Below, in pieces: positions 1-7,201 of a DNA stretch of 8,360 bases. Origin of the DNA: Gammaproteobacteria bacterium (lineage in GTDB: Bacteria; Pseudomonadota; Gammaproteobacteria; Pseudomonadales; Oleiphilaceae); assembly GCA_029268325.1 (NCBI GenBank), contig JAJUGC010000077.1:1-8360 (forward strand), read 5' to 3'. The notes below the pieces were generated by a model. The model ran no database searches. It saw nothing but the letters and a program-made list of their open reading frames with translations, and was not told the DNA's origin. A program made the position numbers and the translations under genes. The number at the start of each line of letters is the position of its first letter. Position 1 is the first letter of the stretch.

Positions 1-371
1 CTATGCCCCTTGACCCAATGCCATTCAATGCGATGGGGCGCAGCGGCCTCATCCAGCGCTTGCCAGAGGTCGGCATTCTTTACGGGTTGTTTGGCTGCCG
101 TCCTCCAGCCATTGCGTTTCCAGTTTTTCAGCCACTCCGTAATGCCACGGCGCAAGTATTCGGAGTCGGTATAGAGATGGACCTGACAAGGACGTTTCAG
201 GGCCTGCAAGGCACGGATCGCGGCGCACAGTTCCATACGATTGTTGGTCGTCATGGGTTCGCCACCACGCAGCTGCTTTTCCACCTTGCCATAGCGTAAC
301 AGCGCACCCCAACCGCCAGGCCCGGGGTTTCCCTTGCAGGCGCCGTCGGTGTATATCTCAACAACATTCAT
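1..371 (-). CDS. rnhA: Ribonuclease HI, N-terminal 123 codons (3' end off the left edge)
   Basis: Ribonuclease HI cuts the RNA strand of RNA-DNA hybrids in the cytoplasm and helps remove primers and R-loops. Reading leftward from the ATG at 371-369 gives MNVVEIYTDGACKGNPGPGG and continues open to the window edge. The acidic active-site residues sit where the family has them: D9 in YTDGA, E47 in NRMEL and D69 in YTDSEY, plus H123 in VKGH, one less than the E. coli numbering (D10, E48, D70, H124). The last catalytic Asp (E. coli D134) and the C-terminus lie beyond the edge, so completeness cannot be judged. A GGG at 383-381 is a weak ribosome binding site inside the upstream gene. The start overlaps the end of the methyltransferase gene by 14 bases, which suggests one leftward transcript and translational coupling. 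In relatives dnaQ lies beside rnhA, so it is expected to the left. Identification is secure. Confidence 0.96.
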   Translation of the reverse strand, partial: MNVVEIYTDGACKGNPGPGGWGALLRYGKVEKQLRGGEPMTTNNRMELCAAIRALQALKRPCQVHLYTDSEYLRRGITEWLKNWKRNGWRTAAKQPVKNADLWQALDEAAAPHRIEWHWVKGH

Positions 372-1140
372 TTTTTTGTTCCCGAGAGACTCGATTGACC
401 GCCGGCATGGTACCCACGTTGACGATCCTTCGCCACTTCGGTTTCATCCGGATTAACGCCGCTACCCGTTTCTGGGCCACCACTGTGTAATAGGCGCCGA
501 TCGGCAGGCGGGCCCGGGCGCCCCAACGATTCAGAAAGTTTAGAGCATGCAGCCAGCCCAAATTCTTCAAGGGCGGCTGATAAAAATCGTAATGTCGCTC
601 TTTCACCCGGAAATCCAGGAGCGCCAGCCAGTCCTCAAGACGCGCGGGCGACAGGAAGCGGCCAGTCCAAGGCGCCTGCTTACAGGGCCCCAGAATCTTA
701 CGCACACCCCACAGGCTATAGGGGTTAAAGCCGACGATAACCAAGTGGCCACCGGACACCAGCACCCGGGCAGCCTCCCGCAGCAACTGGTGGGCCTCTT
801 CGGCAAAGTCCAGGGTATGGTGCAGGATCACCAGGTCCATGGAGTCGCTGTCAAAGGGCAATTCATGGGGTAAAGTGACCAGGGTGCCATCGGGCATGCC
901 CTTGTGCCAGTTGGAAATCGCCGTAATATGATGGCCTACAAGACTGCCCTGACCCACAGGCATACGGTGGCTGACGGGAATCTCCAGTAGGTGGTACCCG
1001 TAGAACCCCTTGATGGCCTGACGGATCATATCCCGCTCACGGGCCAGGAGCTGGCGGCCCAGGGGGGTCTGGAACCAGCGTTCATACTGGAGCTGCTGAG
1101 CCGATGTGCTTGCAGGTTTCGTCGACTTGCGTCGTAACAC
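358..1140 (-). CDS. yafS: YafS-family class I SAM-dependent methyltransferase
   Basis: A 260-residue cytoplasmic protein of the Methyltransf_11 / YafS type; its substrate is not known to me. Family signatures are clear: FYGYHLLEI (residues 46-54), LPFDSDSMDLVILHHTLDF (94-112), LLREAARVL (119-127), SGGHLVIVGFNPYSLWG (129-145) and GAYYTVVAQKR (215-225). These align with E. coli YafS (YGFHLLKI, LLREADRVL, GFNP). The usual glycine-rich motif I (GxGxG) that binds SAM is not seen after LLEI; this is shared with E. coli YafS as I recall it. The start is a GTG at 1140-1138, preceded by an AGGTAGGG-like stretch about 7 bases upstream on the minus strand. It begins divergently from gloB and runs into rnhA with a 14-base overlap. 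In E. coli, yafS also lies between gloB and rnhA. Family assignment is firm; enzymatic activity is inferred only. Confidence 0.88.
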   Translation of the reverse strand: MLRRKSTKPASTSAQQLQYERWFQTPLGRQLLARERDMIRQAIKGFYGYHLLEIPVSHRMPVGQGSLVGHHITAISNWHKGMPDGTLVTLPHELPFDSDSMDLVILHHTLDFAEEAHQLLREAARVLVSGGHLVIVGFNPYSLWGVRKILGPCKQAPWTGRFLSPARLEDWLALLDFRVKERHYDFYQPPLKNLGWLHALNFLNRWGARARLPIGAYYTVVAQKRVAALIRMKPKWRRIVNVGTMPAVNRVSREQKNECC

Positions 1141-1211
1141 GATGAAGCCCTACCTGTTTGTCCAATTGCTGTATGCTGGTCGGCTGTGAACATCTGCCCG
1201 GGAGACAACTT
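1141..1211. promoter_or_regulatory. Divergent intergenic region between the methyltransferase and gloB
   Basis: These 71 bases separate the divergent starts of the methyltransferase gene (leftward) and gloB (rightward), so promoters for both should lie here or inside the neighbouring coding ends. I found no -35/-10 pair of acceptable quality on either strand: TATGCT at 1172-1177 has no matching -35 on the plus strand. The ribosome binding site of gloB, GGGAG at 1200-1204, is at the right end. The role as a shared promoter region is inferred from gene orientation only. Confidence 0.4.
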
Positions 1212-1991
1212 ATGACAGAAGATATGTATAGCGTCAAACCCCTGCCCGCCTTTACCGACAACTATATCTGGCTCCTGGAAACCAGCGACGGGCGCTGTGC
1301 AGTCGTGGACCCAGGAGAGGCCGGACCGGTATTGGCAGAGCTGGACTCAAGAAACCTTAAACTGGAAGCCATTTTGCTGACTCACCACCACAGGGACCAT
1401 ACGGGTGGCGTAGCCGACATCCTCGCCCGCTTTCCGGTTCCCGTCTATGGTTCCGCTGACTCCAAAGTGTCTTCTATCAACCACTTCCTGCGGGATGGCG
1501 AGCACATCCGGATTCTGGACACGGAATTTCGTATCCTGGCAATCCCGGGCCACACCCTGGACCACATTGCCTTTTATAGTGAAGCGCCAGTACCCCGACT
1601 ATTTTGCGGTGACACTCTGTTTGCCGGTGGCTGTGGACGCCTCTTCGAAGGTACACCAGAGCAGATGTACAGATCACTGGAAAAGCTTGCCGGCCTGCCC
1701 GATGCAACAGAAGTCTATTGCGCCCATGAATACACTCTCTCCAACCTGCGCTTTGCCCTGAGCCTGGAACCGGAGAACCCGCTGCTACAGGAGCGCCTTG
1801 CCCAATGCGAAGACCTGCGCAGCCGCCAGCAGCCCACCCTGCCTTCCCGCATGGATCTGGAACGGGCTACCAACCCCTTCCTGCGCTGTCACGAAGCCCC
1901 GTTACAAGACGCTGCAAAACGAAGCGGAGCTTCCGCCAACTCCGTGGTTGATGTGTTCGCCCAGATTCGTCGGCTGAAGGATAACTTTTAG
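1212..1991 (+). CDS. gloB: Hydroxyacylglutathione hydrolase (glyoxalase II)
   Basis: Glyoxalase II hydrolyses S-D-lactoylglutathione to D-lactate and glutathione, the second step of methylglyoxal detoxification, in the cytoplasm. The 259-residue product has a metallo-beta-lactamase fold: THHHRDH at residues 57-63 gives the binuclear metal ligands H58, H60, D62 and H63. They are completed by H114 in IPGHTLDH, D134 in FCGDTLFAGGCGRLFEGT and H172 in YCAHEYTLSN. The C-terminal HAGH domain is marked by ATNPFLRC. Length is typical (250-260). I chose the ATG at 1212 because GGGAG lies 7 bases upstream; the frame is open back to a TTG at 1158, but that extension has no family support. An internal ATG at 1224 is a possible alternative start. 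It is divergent from the methyltransferase gene, is followed by a hairpin at 2006, and precedes mltD in the same direction, as in E. coli and Pseudomonas. Confidence 0.96.
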   Translation: MTEDMYSVKPLPAFTDNYIWLLETSDGRCAVVDPGEAGPVLAELDSRNLKLEAILLTHHHRDHTGGVADILARFPVPVYGSADSKVSSINHFLRDGEHIRILDTEFRILAIPGHTLDHIAFYSEAPVPRLFCGDTLFAGGCGRLFEGTPEQMYRSLEKLAGLPDATEVYCAHEYTLSNLRFALSLEPENPLLQERLAQCEDLRSRQQPTLPSRMDLERATNPFLRCHEAPLQDAAKRSGASANSVVDVFAQIRRLKDNF

Positions 1992-2005
1992 GCTTCATCA
2001 CAGGG

Positions 2006-2035
2006 CAGGACGCCCCCACCCCGGGGTGCGTCCTG
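2006..2035 (+). terminator. GC-rich hairpin after gloB, probable terminator
   Basis: CAGGACGC (2006-2013) pairs perfectly with GCGTCCTG (2028-2035). Four further C-G pairs (2014-2017 with 2023-2026, one bulged T at 2027) close on a five-base loop. It starts 15 bases after the gloB stop. The bases that follow are only mildly T-rich and contain no T run, so termination may be weak or need Rho; mRNA 3' end protection is another possible role. Confidence 0.6.
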
Positions 2036-2058
2036 GGCATTCCGTTACTGATTATTAC

Positions 2059-2087
2059 TTGACCCGCCCCTAGACGATTTCTAGACT
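2059..2087 (+). promoter_or_regulatory. Candidate sigma70 promoter for mltD
   Basis: TTGACC at 2059-2064 (5 of 6 match to the -35 consensus) is followed after exactly 17 bases by TAGACT at 2082-2087 (4 of 6 match to the -10). It lies downstream of the gloB hairpin and 61 bases before the mltD ATG, in a locally AT-rich stretch. This would give mltD its own transcript with a leader of about 55 bases. Prediction from sequence only. Confidence 0.45.
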
Positions 2088-2148
2088 TCAACATCGTAAA
2101 GCTTCTTCATGTTCTATTTTTCCCACCAAATCAATATCGTGGAGCCAC

Positions 2149-3849
2149 ATGTCAAAATTTGTAGTTTCCTGCCGCTCTGGAGTGGCATATGGCCCCTTAT
2201 GTGTTGCAGTTCTCTGCGGGTTATTAACCACCGCCTGTAGTTCGTTCACCACCCAACAGAATCCATCACACCCCCAAAACGCCCTTGGTTCCGAACTCTA
2301 TGCATTGGAAGGCCTGGAAACTACTGATGGGACAGAGCTGATCCAGATGGCGGAACTCCAGTCGGATTTCCAATACCTCTACAACAAGGACATTGCTGAC
2401 CCTTACCAACGTACCCTGGCCGTTTCCCGGGGGCATATGGGCATGCTGGATACGGTTCCCCCGCCCGAGGCCGGCAACGACCTTTGGCAGCGTATCCGTG
2501 ACAACTTTCAGCTGGATCTGACCTTCAACCATCCACGTATCGAGGCGGAGCTGAACTGGTACATTGCCAACCCCCTGCACATCGAACGTACCATGGAGAG
2601 GGGGCAACGCTACATCCACCACATCGTGGAAGAGATCGAAAGCCGAAACATGCCAATGGAGTTTGCCCTGTTGCCGGTCGTGGAAAGTGCCTTTGAGCCT
2701 TTTGCTTACTCCCATGGCCAGGCCGCCGGGCTTTGGCAGTTCATTCCAGGCACCGGCAAAATGTTCGGCCTGAAGCAAGACTGGTGGTATGACGGCCGGC
2801 GCGACGTACTGGCCTCCACCGATGCGGCCCTGAGCTACCTGCAAAGTCTGGCTAACCGCTTCGAAGGCGACTGGCTCCTCGCCCTCGCCTCCTACAACGC
2901 CGGTGCCGGCACTGTCCGAAAAGCCATTCGCCAAAACCAGAAACGGGGCCTGCCCACCGATTTCTGGCACTTGAAACTTCCCCGGGAAACCAGCGCCTAC
3001 GTGCCCAAACTGCTGGCGCTGGCCAAGCTGGTCAAGCATCCGGACCATTACGACATGGCCCTGATGCCCCTGGAAAACGAGCCGTACTTTGAAGTGGTGG
3101 ACGTAGGCTCCCAAATTGACCTGTCCCAGGCTGCGGAACTTGCGCAAATCGAACTCAATGAGCTCTATTACCTGAACCCCGCATTTAATCGCTGGGCCAC
3201 CAGCCCCTTGGGGCCACACCGTCTTCTGGTGCCCAAGCACGCCGCCGAAGTCTTTCGCCAGGCACTTGCCAAATTACCCCCGGATCAACGGGTGAAATGG
3301 CTGCGTTATACGGTGAAGTCCGGCGACTCCCTGATTCGTGTGGCCCGCCAACACAACACCAGTGTCGAGGCCATCAAACAGGTTAACAAGCTGAACAATA
3401 ACCTCATCCGGGTCGGCCAGAATCTGATGATTCCCACCGACTTCAACCCCCGTTTGCAGACTGCCAGCCTGGGGCCCCAAAGCCAGCCGGTCGAACACAT
3501 TGTTGCCCGGGGGGATACCTGGTGGGATCTGTCCCGCAAATATGGCGTCAGCGTGCAGCAACTGGCAGCCTGGAACAATCGGAGCAGTTCGGACATCCTC
3601 CGTCCGGGCCAAAAACTGGTGGTTTGGGAAGGCACTAAGCAATCGGTAGCCACCGCCTCACCGGCTGGGCGCAAAATGGTGCGCCAAATCGGCTACCGGG
3701 TCCGAAGTGGCGATTCCCTGTATCGGATCGCCAATAAGTTCAATGTTTCAGTGAGAGATCTTGCCAACTGGAATGACCTCAACACCCGCAAGCACCTGCA
3801 ACCGGGCCAGAGGCTGAAGCTGTACGTGGATATTGCCAGTATCAACTGA
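2149..3849 (+). CDS. mltD: Membrane-bound lytic murein transglycosylase D with three LysM domains
   Basis: MltD cleaves the beta-1,4 bond between MurNAc and GlcNAc in peptidoglycan, forming 1,6-anhydro ends, on the periplasmic face of the outer membrane. The 566-residue product starts with a signal sequence and a lipobox-like LLTTAC, placing the lipidated Cys at residue 30; T at -3 is not the commonest residue. The SLT domain has the catalytic E179 in VVESAFEP, then GQAAGLWQFIPGTG (190-203), SYNAGAGTV (248-256) and PRETSAYVPK (278-287). Three LysM repeats that bind glycan follow at about 387-430, 450-494 and 516-559, each with a [KRS]xGD[ST] turn and a [RQ][VP]GQ ending. E. coli MltD is shorter (about 452 residues, two LysM). 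The ATG at 2149 has GGAG at 2141-2144, only 4 bases away. Hairpins lie on both sides, so it is probably transcribed on its own. Confidence 0.95.
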   Translation: MSKFVVSCRSGVAYGPLCVAVLCGLLTTACSSFTTQQNPSHPQNALGSELYALEGLETTDGTELIQMAELQSDFQYLYNKDIADPYQRTLAVSRGHMGMLDTVPPPEAGNDLWQRIRDNFQLDLTFNHPRIEAELNWYIANPLHIERTMERGQRYIHHIVEEIESRNMPMEFALLPVVESAFEPFAYSHGQAAGLWQFIPGTGKMFGLKQDWWYDGRRDVLASTDAALSYLQSLANRFEGDWLLALASYNAGAGTVRKAIRQNQKRGLPTDFWHLKLPRETSAYVPKLLALAKLVKHPDHYDMALMPLENEPYFEVVDVGSQIDLSQAAELAQIELNELYYLNPAFNRWATSPLGPHRLLVPKHAAEVFRQALAKLPPDQRVKWLRYTVKSGDSLIRVARQHNTSVEAIKQVNKLNNNLIRVGQNLMIPTDFNPRLQTASLGPQSQPVEHIVARGDTWWDLSRKYGVSVQQLAAWNNRSSSDILRPGQKLVVWEGTKQSVATASPAGRKMVRQIGYRVRSGDSLYRIANKFNVSVRDLANWNDLNTRKHLQPGQRLKLYVDIASIN

Positions 3850-3858
3850 TCCATTCCC

Positions 3859-3878
3859 GGGGGCGGAAAACCGCCCCC
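3859..3878 (+). terminator. Perfect 8-bp GC hairpin after mltD, probable terminator
   Basis: GGGGGCGG (3859-3866) and CCGCCCCC (3871-3878) form a perfect stem around an AAAA loop, nine bases after the mltD stop codon. No run of T follows, so it is not a textbook intrinsic terminator, but its place at the end of the gene and its strength suggest a transcript end or mRNA stabiliser. Because both arms are GC-only it could act in either direction. Confidence 0.6.
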
Positions 3879-4218
3879 TGACTCCCCACGGGCACTCTCT
3901 CAAGATTTCATTCCCTCCCACCGCCTGCTCATCGACTGCCAGCTTTCTCCAGAATATTCCCGCCGTCCCTACTTCCAGTTGAACCTATAAAGCGAGACGG
4001 AGTCTCATCTATCGCACGCAAATACTTGATCAGGTATTACTTTGGCAGCACTATATGAGAATCGACCGGCCTGTACCTCAGCTTCAACTGGCTTAACGGA
4101 ACCGTTTGTCACGCCCCCAATCCAATGGGGTGCGCCTTTGATTGACAGCGCCAGAAAAAGAATAATTGCCGATAGGGTGAATCCATAGAACGGCATTCAG
4201 AATAAGGGTAGGACTTCC
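3879..4218. other. Intergenic region upstream of the transporter genes
   Basis: About 340 bases between the mltD hairpin and the binding-protein gene contain no gene I can support. It is more AT-rich than the flanking genes and should hold the transporter promoter. I see a perfect -35 (TTGACA, 4142-4147) with no good -10 at the proper distance; a TATAAA at 3986-3991 with no -35; an imperfect 16-base palindrome at 4022-4037; and a 7-bp hairpin at 4112-4134. The ribosome binding site for the downstream gene is the purine-rich AAGGGTAGGA at 4204-4213. A 63-codon leftward frame (4196 to 4005) with a hydrophobic N-terminus lacks a ribosome binding site. Confidence 0.6.
4022..4037. promoter_or_regulatory. 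Imperfect 16-bp palindrome, possible operator
   Basis: ATACTTGA (4022-4029) and TCAGGTAT (4030-4037) are inverted copies with one mismatch in eight pairs. The size suits a dimeric regulator site, and it lies about 180 bases before the transporter genes. Nothing ties it to a named regulator, and short palindromes like this also arise by chance. Confidence 0.2.
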
Positions 4219-6078
4219 ATGTTTTCTTTCGCCAACGGCCTTCGCACTGCACCCCACTTCCCATTTGGCTCTGCAGCAACTTTTTGTCTTACTGCAGCTC
4301 TTTCCCTGGGCCTGTTCAACCAGTCTGCCTTGGCCGAGCCCCAGCAAGTTCAGCCCCGGCACGGTGTGGCCATGCATGGCGACGTGAAATACCCTGAAGG
4401 CTTCACCCACTTCGATTACGTTAATCCCTCAGCGCCCAAAGGGGGCACCATGCGGCTGAGTGTGGTGGGCGATAACTTCGATAGTTTCAATCCCTTTGTG
4501 ATTAAAGGCGTGTCGGCTGCGGGCGTTGGTGCCTATCTCTACGATTCCTTGATGAAGCAGTCCGGCGACGAGCCTTTTTCCGAATACGGCCTGATTGCAG
4601 AAAAGATCGAGATGCCGGAAGACCGCTCCTGGGTCAGCTTCCATTTGAACAAGGCCGCCCGCTTCCATGACGGCCACCCCATCACCGCCGAAGACGTTGC
4701 CTTCACCTTTAAGCTCCTGACCGAGCACGAACAGGCCCAACCGTTCTACCGGGCCTACTGGGGCGACGTGAGCGAAGTCAAAGTCGTCAATGACCACCAA
4801 GTCACCTTTATCTTTAAGACTGACCAGAATAAGGAATTGCCCCTGATTCTCGGCCAGATGCCCGTCCTGCCCAAACATTGGTGGGAGAAGCGGGATTTTG
4901 GCGCCGCCAACCTGGAGCCCCCCTTGGGCAGTGGCCCGTACCGCATCAAGAGTTTCGACGCTGGCCGCTCCGTAACCTGGGAGCGGGTCGACGACTATTG
5001 GGCCAAGGATTTGCCGGTCAACAAAGGCATGTATAACTTCGACACCCTCGTTTACGACTACTACAAGGACAACACGGTTGCCCTGGAAGCCTTCAAGGCC
5101 GGGCATTACGACCTGCGCCAGGAGTACACCGCCAAGAACTGGGCCACCCTGTATACCGGTGAAGCCTTTGACAAAGGCCAGATCAAGAAGGAAGAGATCG
5201 CCCACGAAATGCCTGTGGGCATGCAGGCGTTTATCTATAATACCCGCCGTCCCGTCTTTCAGGACCGCCTCGTCCGTGAAGCCCTGGCCTATGCCTTTGA
5301 CTATGAGTGGACCAATGCCAACCTGTTTCATGGCGCCTATACACGTACCGACAGCTTCTTTGAGAACTCTGAGTTGGCTTCCTCCGGGCTACCCAGCAAG
5401 GAAGAACTCGAGATCCTGACTCCGTTCAAGGACAAACTCCCCCCCGAGGTCTTCACCACGCCTTATCAGCCACCCTCAACAGCGGCTCCAGGCAGCATTC
5501 GGGACAACCTGAAAACAGCCCTGGAAAAACTAGGTCAGGCAGGCTATGAAGTGCGTCAAGGGCGGATGGTCCATAAGGAAACCGGCAAGCCGTTGCAGTT
5601 CGAAATCCTGCTGGTGCAAAAGGACTTTGAACGGGTCGTGCAGCCCTTTATCAAGAACCTGCAGCGCCTGGGCGTGCGGGTTACCGCCCGCTTGGTGGAC
5701 ACCAGCCAGTACATCAATCGGGTCCGGTCCTTCAATTACGACATGATTGTTCTCACCTTGCCCCAGTCCGACTCCCCCGGCAATGAGCAGCGGGACTATT
5801 GGTCCTCGGTGGCGGTAGACAGCCCCGGCTCCCGTAACTACATTGGCGTCAAAGATCCCGTGGTGGATGAGCTCATCGAACTGGTGATCAGCGCACCCGA
5901 CCGGGAGTCCCTGATCCACCGTACCCGGGCCTTGGATCGGGTCCTGCTGGCGGGCCATTATGTGATTCCCCAGTGGCATAACCGCACAACCCGCGTTGCC
6001 TACTGGGACAAGTTCGGCCACCCCGACACACCTCCCAAAACCGGTATTGATCTCGATACCTGGTGGATCCGGAAATAG
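4219..6078 (+). CDS. yejA: Periplasmic solute-binding protein of a peptide ABC transporter (YejA type)
   Basis: This 619-residue protein should capture peptides or peptide-like compounds in the periplasm and deliver them to the YejB/YejE permease. The N-terminus is a signal peptide with a hydrophobic core (about 19-33) and an ALA cleavage site after residue 39. The mature part belongs to the SBP_bac_5 (cluster C) family: HFDYVNPSAPKGG near residues 65-77 is typical of YejA, and RFHDGHPITAEDVAFTF is the family's conserved early block. Length agrees with E. coli YejA (about 604). The ATG at 4219 is preceded by AAGGGTAGGA. It is the first gene of the transporter unit, 36 bases before yejB. P. 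aeruginosa has two binding proteins at the equivalent npp locus; here only one is present before the permease. YejABEF is known for microcin C uptake and Npp for peptidyl-nucleoside antibiotics; the substrate here is not determined. Confidence 0.88.
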   Translation: MFSFANGLRTAPHFPFGSAATFCLTAALSLGLFNQSALAEPQQVQPRHGVAMHGDVKYPEGFTHFDYVNPSAPKGGTMRLSVVGDNFDSFNPFVIKGVSAAGVGAYLYDSLMKQSGDEPFSEYGLIAEKIEMPEDRSWVSFHLNKAARFHDGHPITAEDVAFTFKLLTEHEQAQPFYRAYWGDVSEVKVVNDHQVTFIFKTDQNKELPLILGQMPVLPKHWWEKRDFGAANLEPPLGSGPYRIKSFDAGRSVTWERVDDYWAKDLPVNKGMYNFDTLVYDYYKDNTVALEAFKAGHYDLRQEYTAKNWATLYTGEAFDKGQIKKEEIAHEMPVGMQAFIYNTRRPVFQDRLVREALAYAFDYEWTNANLFHGAYTRTDSFFENSELASSGLPSKEELEILTPFKDKLPPEVFTTPYQPPSTAAPGSIRDNLKTALEKLGQAGYEVRQGRMVHKETGKPLQFEILLVQKDFERVVQPFIKNLQRLGVRVTARLVDTSQYINRVRSFNYDMIVLTLPQSDSPGNEQRDYWSSVAVDSPGSRNYIGVKDPVVDELIELVISAPDRESLIHRTRALDRVLLAGHYVIPQWHNRTTRVAYWDKFGHPDTPPKTGIDLDTWWIRK

Positions 6079-6114
6079 TTTTAGACATTCACCCAGAAGG
6101 ACCCTTTCCGGATC
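6066..6114 (+). promoter_or_regulatory. Perfect 10-bp inverted repeat spanning the yejA-yejB gap
   Basis: GATCCGGAAA (6066-6075) and TTTCCGGATC (6105-6114) are exact inverted copies around a 29-base loop. The left arm ends at the base before the TAG stop codon of the binding-protein gene, and the right arm ends at the base before the yejB ATG. The likely yejB ribosome binding site AGAAGGA (6095-6101) lies in the loop, 13 bases from the start. Folded RNA could limit yejB translation unless ribosomes finishing the upstream gene open it, or could protect the upstream message. The structure is visible; the role is inferred. Confidence 0.5.
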
Positions 6115-7200
6115 ATGGGACTATACATCCTACGCCGTTTGCTGCTGATCATTCCGACTTTGTTCGGAATCATGCTGATCAACTTTTTAATCATTCAGGC
6201 CGCCCCCGGCGGCCCCGTCGAGCAGACCCTGGCCAAGCTCCAGGGCATGGGCTCTGAGGTCCAGAGCCGGCTCGGAGGCGGACAGATCGAAACCCAGGTG
6301 CAAAGCCGGTCGGAATTCCAGTACCGGGGCGCCCAGGGGCTCGACCCGGAACTGATCGCCCGCATCGAGAAGCTTTATGGGTTCGACAAGCCGCTCTCCG
6401 AACGATTTTGGCTCATGCTCAAGAGCTACGCCATGTTCGACTTCGGCGACAGTTTCTATCGGGACCGCAGTGTCACCGAACTGATCGTTGAAAAGCTTCC
6501 GGTGTCCATTTCCCTGGGCCTTTGGTCCACCCTGATCATGTATCTGGTCTCGATTCCTTTGGGCATTCGCAAGGCGATTCGGGACGGCAGCCGTTTCGAT
6601 GTCTGGACCAGCAGCCTCATTGTCGTCGGCTATGCCATTCCCGGATTCTTGTTCGCCATCCTGTTGATCGTGCTGTTCGCCGGCGGCACCTATCTGGATT
6701 GGTTCCCTCTACGGGGGCTGACCTCGCCGAACTGGAATGACCTCAACTGGTGGCAGAAAATCCTGGATTATTTCTGGCATCTGGCGCTGCCCATTACCGC
6801 GAATGTGATCGGTGGCTTTGCAACCCTCACGATTCTGACCAAAAACTCGTTTCTGGACGAAATCAACAAGCAGTACGTCATCACGGCCCGGGCCAAAGGC
6901 CTGACAGAAAAACGCATTCTGTACGGTCACGTATTCCGCAATGCCATGCTGATTGTGATTGCCGGCATGCCCGCGGCCCTGGTGTCCCTGTTCTTCACCG
7001 GCTCCCTGTTGATCGAGGTGATCTTCTCCCTGGACGGGCTGGGGCTGTTGGGCTTCGAGTCCACCATCAACCGGGATTATCCAGTGGTCTTCGGTACCTT
7101 GTTCATCTTCACCCTGATGGGGCTGATCCTCAAACTGGTGAGTGATGTCACCTATGTGCTGGTGGATCCCCGCATCGACTTCGAAAGTCGGGAGGGTTGA
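6115..7200 (+). CDS. yejB: ABC transporter permease, YejB type
   Basis: Inner-membrane permease subunit that pairs with YejE to form the channel for peptide import. The 361-residue product matches the length of E. coli YejB (about 364) and opens with MGLYILRRLLLIIPTLFG and a PGGP motif (36-39 region), as in that family. Hydrophobic segments fit six membrane spans: the N-terminal anchor, then spans beginning near KLPVSISLGL, SLIVVGYAIPGFLFAILL, LALPITANVIGG, MLIVIAGMPAALVSLFFTG and FGTLFIFTLMGLILK. The EAA-type cytoplasmic loop that contacts the ATPase is seen at about 247-275 (YVITARAKGL...RILYGHVFRNA). A long periplasmic insert (about 39-100) follows the first span, typical of this subgroup. 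Its TGA ends one base before the yejE ATG, so the two permeases are surely co-translated. The ribosome binding site is inside the inverted repeat at 6066-6114. Confidence 0.94.
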   Translation: MGLYILRRLLLIIPTLFGIMLINFLIIQAAPGGPVEQTLAKLQGMGSEVQSRLGGGQIETQVQSRSEFQYRGAQGLDPELIARIEKLYGFDKPLSERFWLMLKSYAMFDFGDSFYRDRSVTELIVEKLPVSISLGLWSTLIMYLVSIPLGIRKAIRDGSRFDVWTSSLIVVGYAIPGFLFAILLIVLFAGGTYLDWFPLRGLTSPNWNDLNWWQKILDYFWHLALPITANVIGGFATLTILTKNSFLDEINKQYVITARAKGLTEKRILYGHVFRNAMLIVIAGMPAALVSLFFTGSLLIEVIFSLDGLGLLGFESTINRDYPVVFGTLFIFTLMGLILKLVSDVTYVLVDPRIDFESREG

Positions 7201-7201
7201 G

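Noticed and set aside
49..312. An 87-codon leftward frame at the left edge
   Set aside because: It overlaps rnhA in a different frame on the same strand. The rnhA frame carries all the expected catalytic residues, so this one is a shadow.
1158..1211. An 18-codon N-terminal extension of gloB from a TTG codon
   Set aside because: The extension has no family match and no ribosome binding site, whereas the ATG at 1212 has GGGAG seven bases upstream and gives a normal length.
2266..3240. A 324-codon leftward open frame opposite mltD
   Set aside because: It lies entirely within the well-supported mltD gene and its product is a low-complexity mix of Q, G, V and H without a recognisable domain. Long antisense frames are common opposite GC-rich genes.
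4142..4168. Promoter with the perfect -35 TTGACA upstream of the binding-protein gene
   Set aside because: The best -10-like hexamers are at the wrong distance (AATAAT at 13 bases, TAATTG at 15 with a poor match), so I do not call a promoter here.
4429..5331. A 300-codon leftward open frame opposite the binding-protein gene
   Set aside because: It is the mirror of the codon pattern of yejA, with no domain and no ribosome binding site of note; the plus-strand gene is certain.
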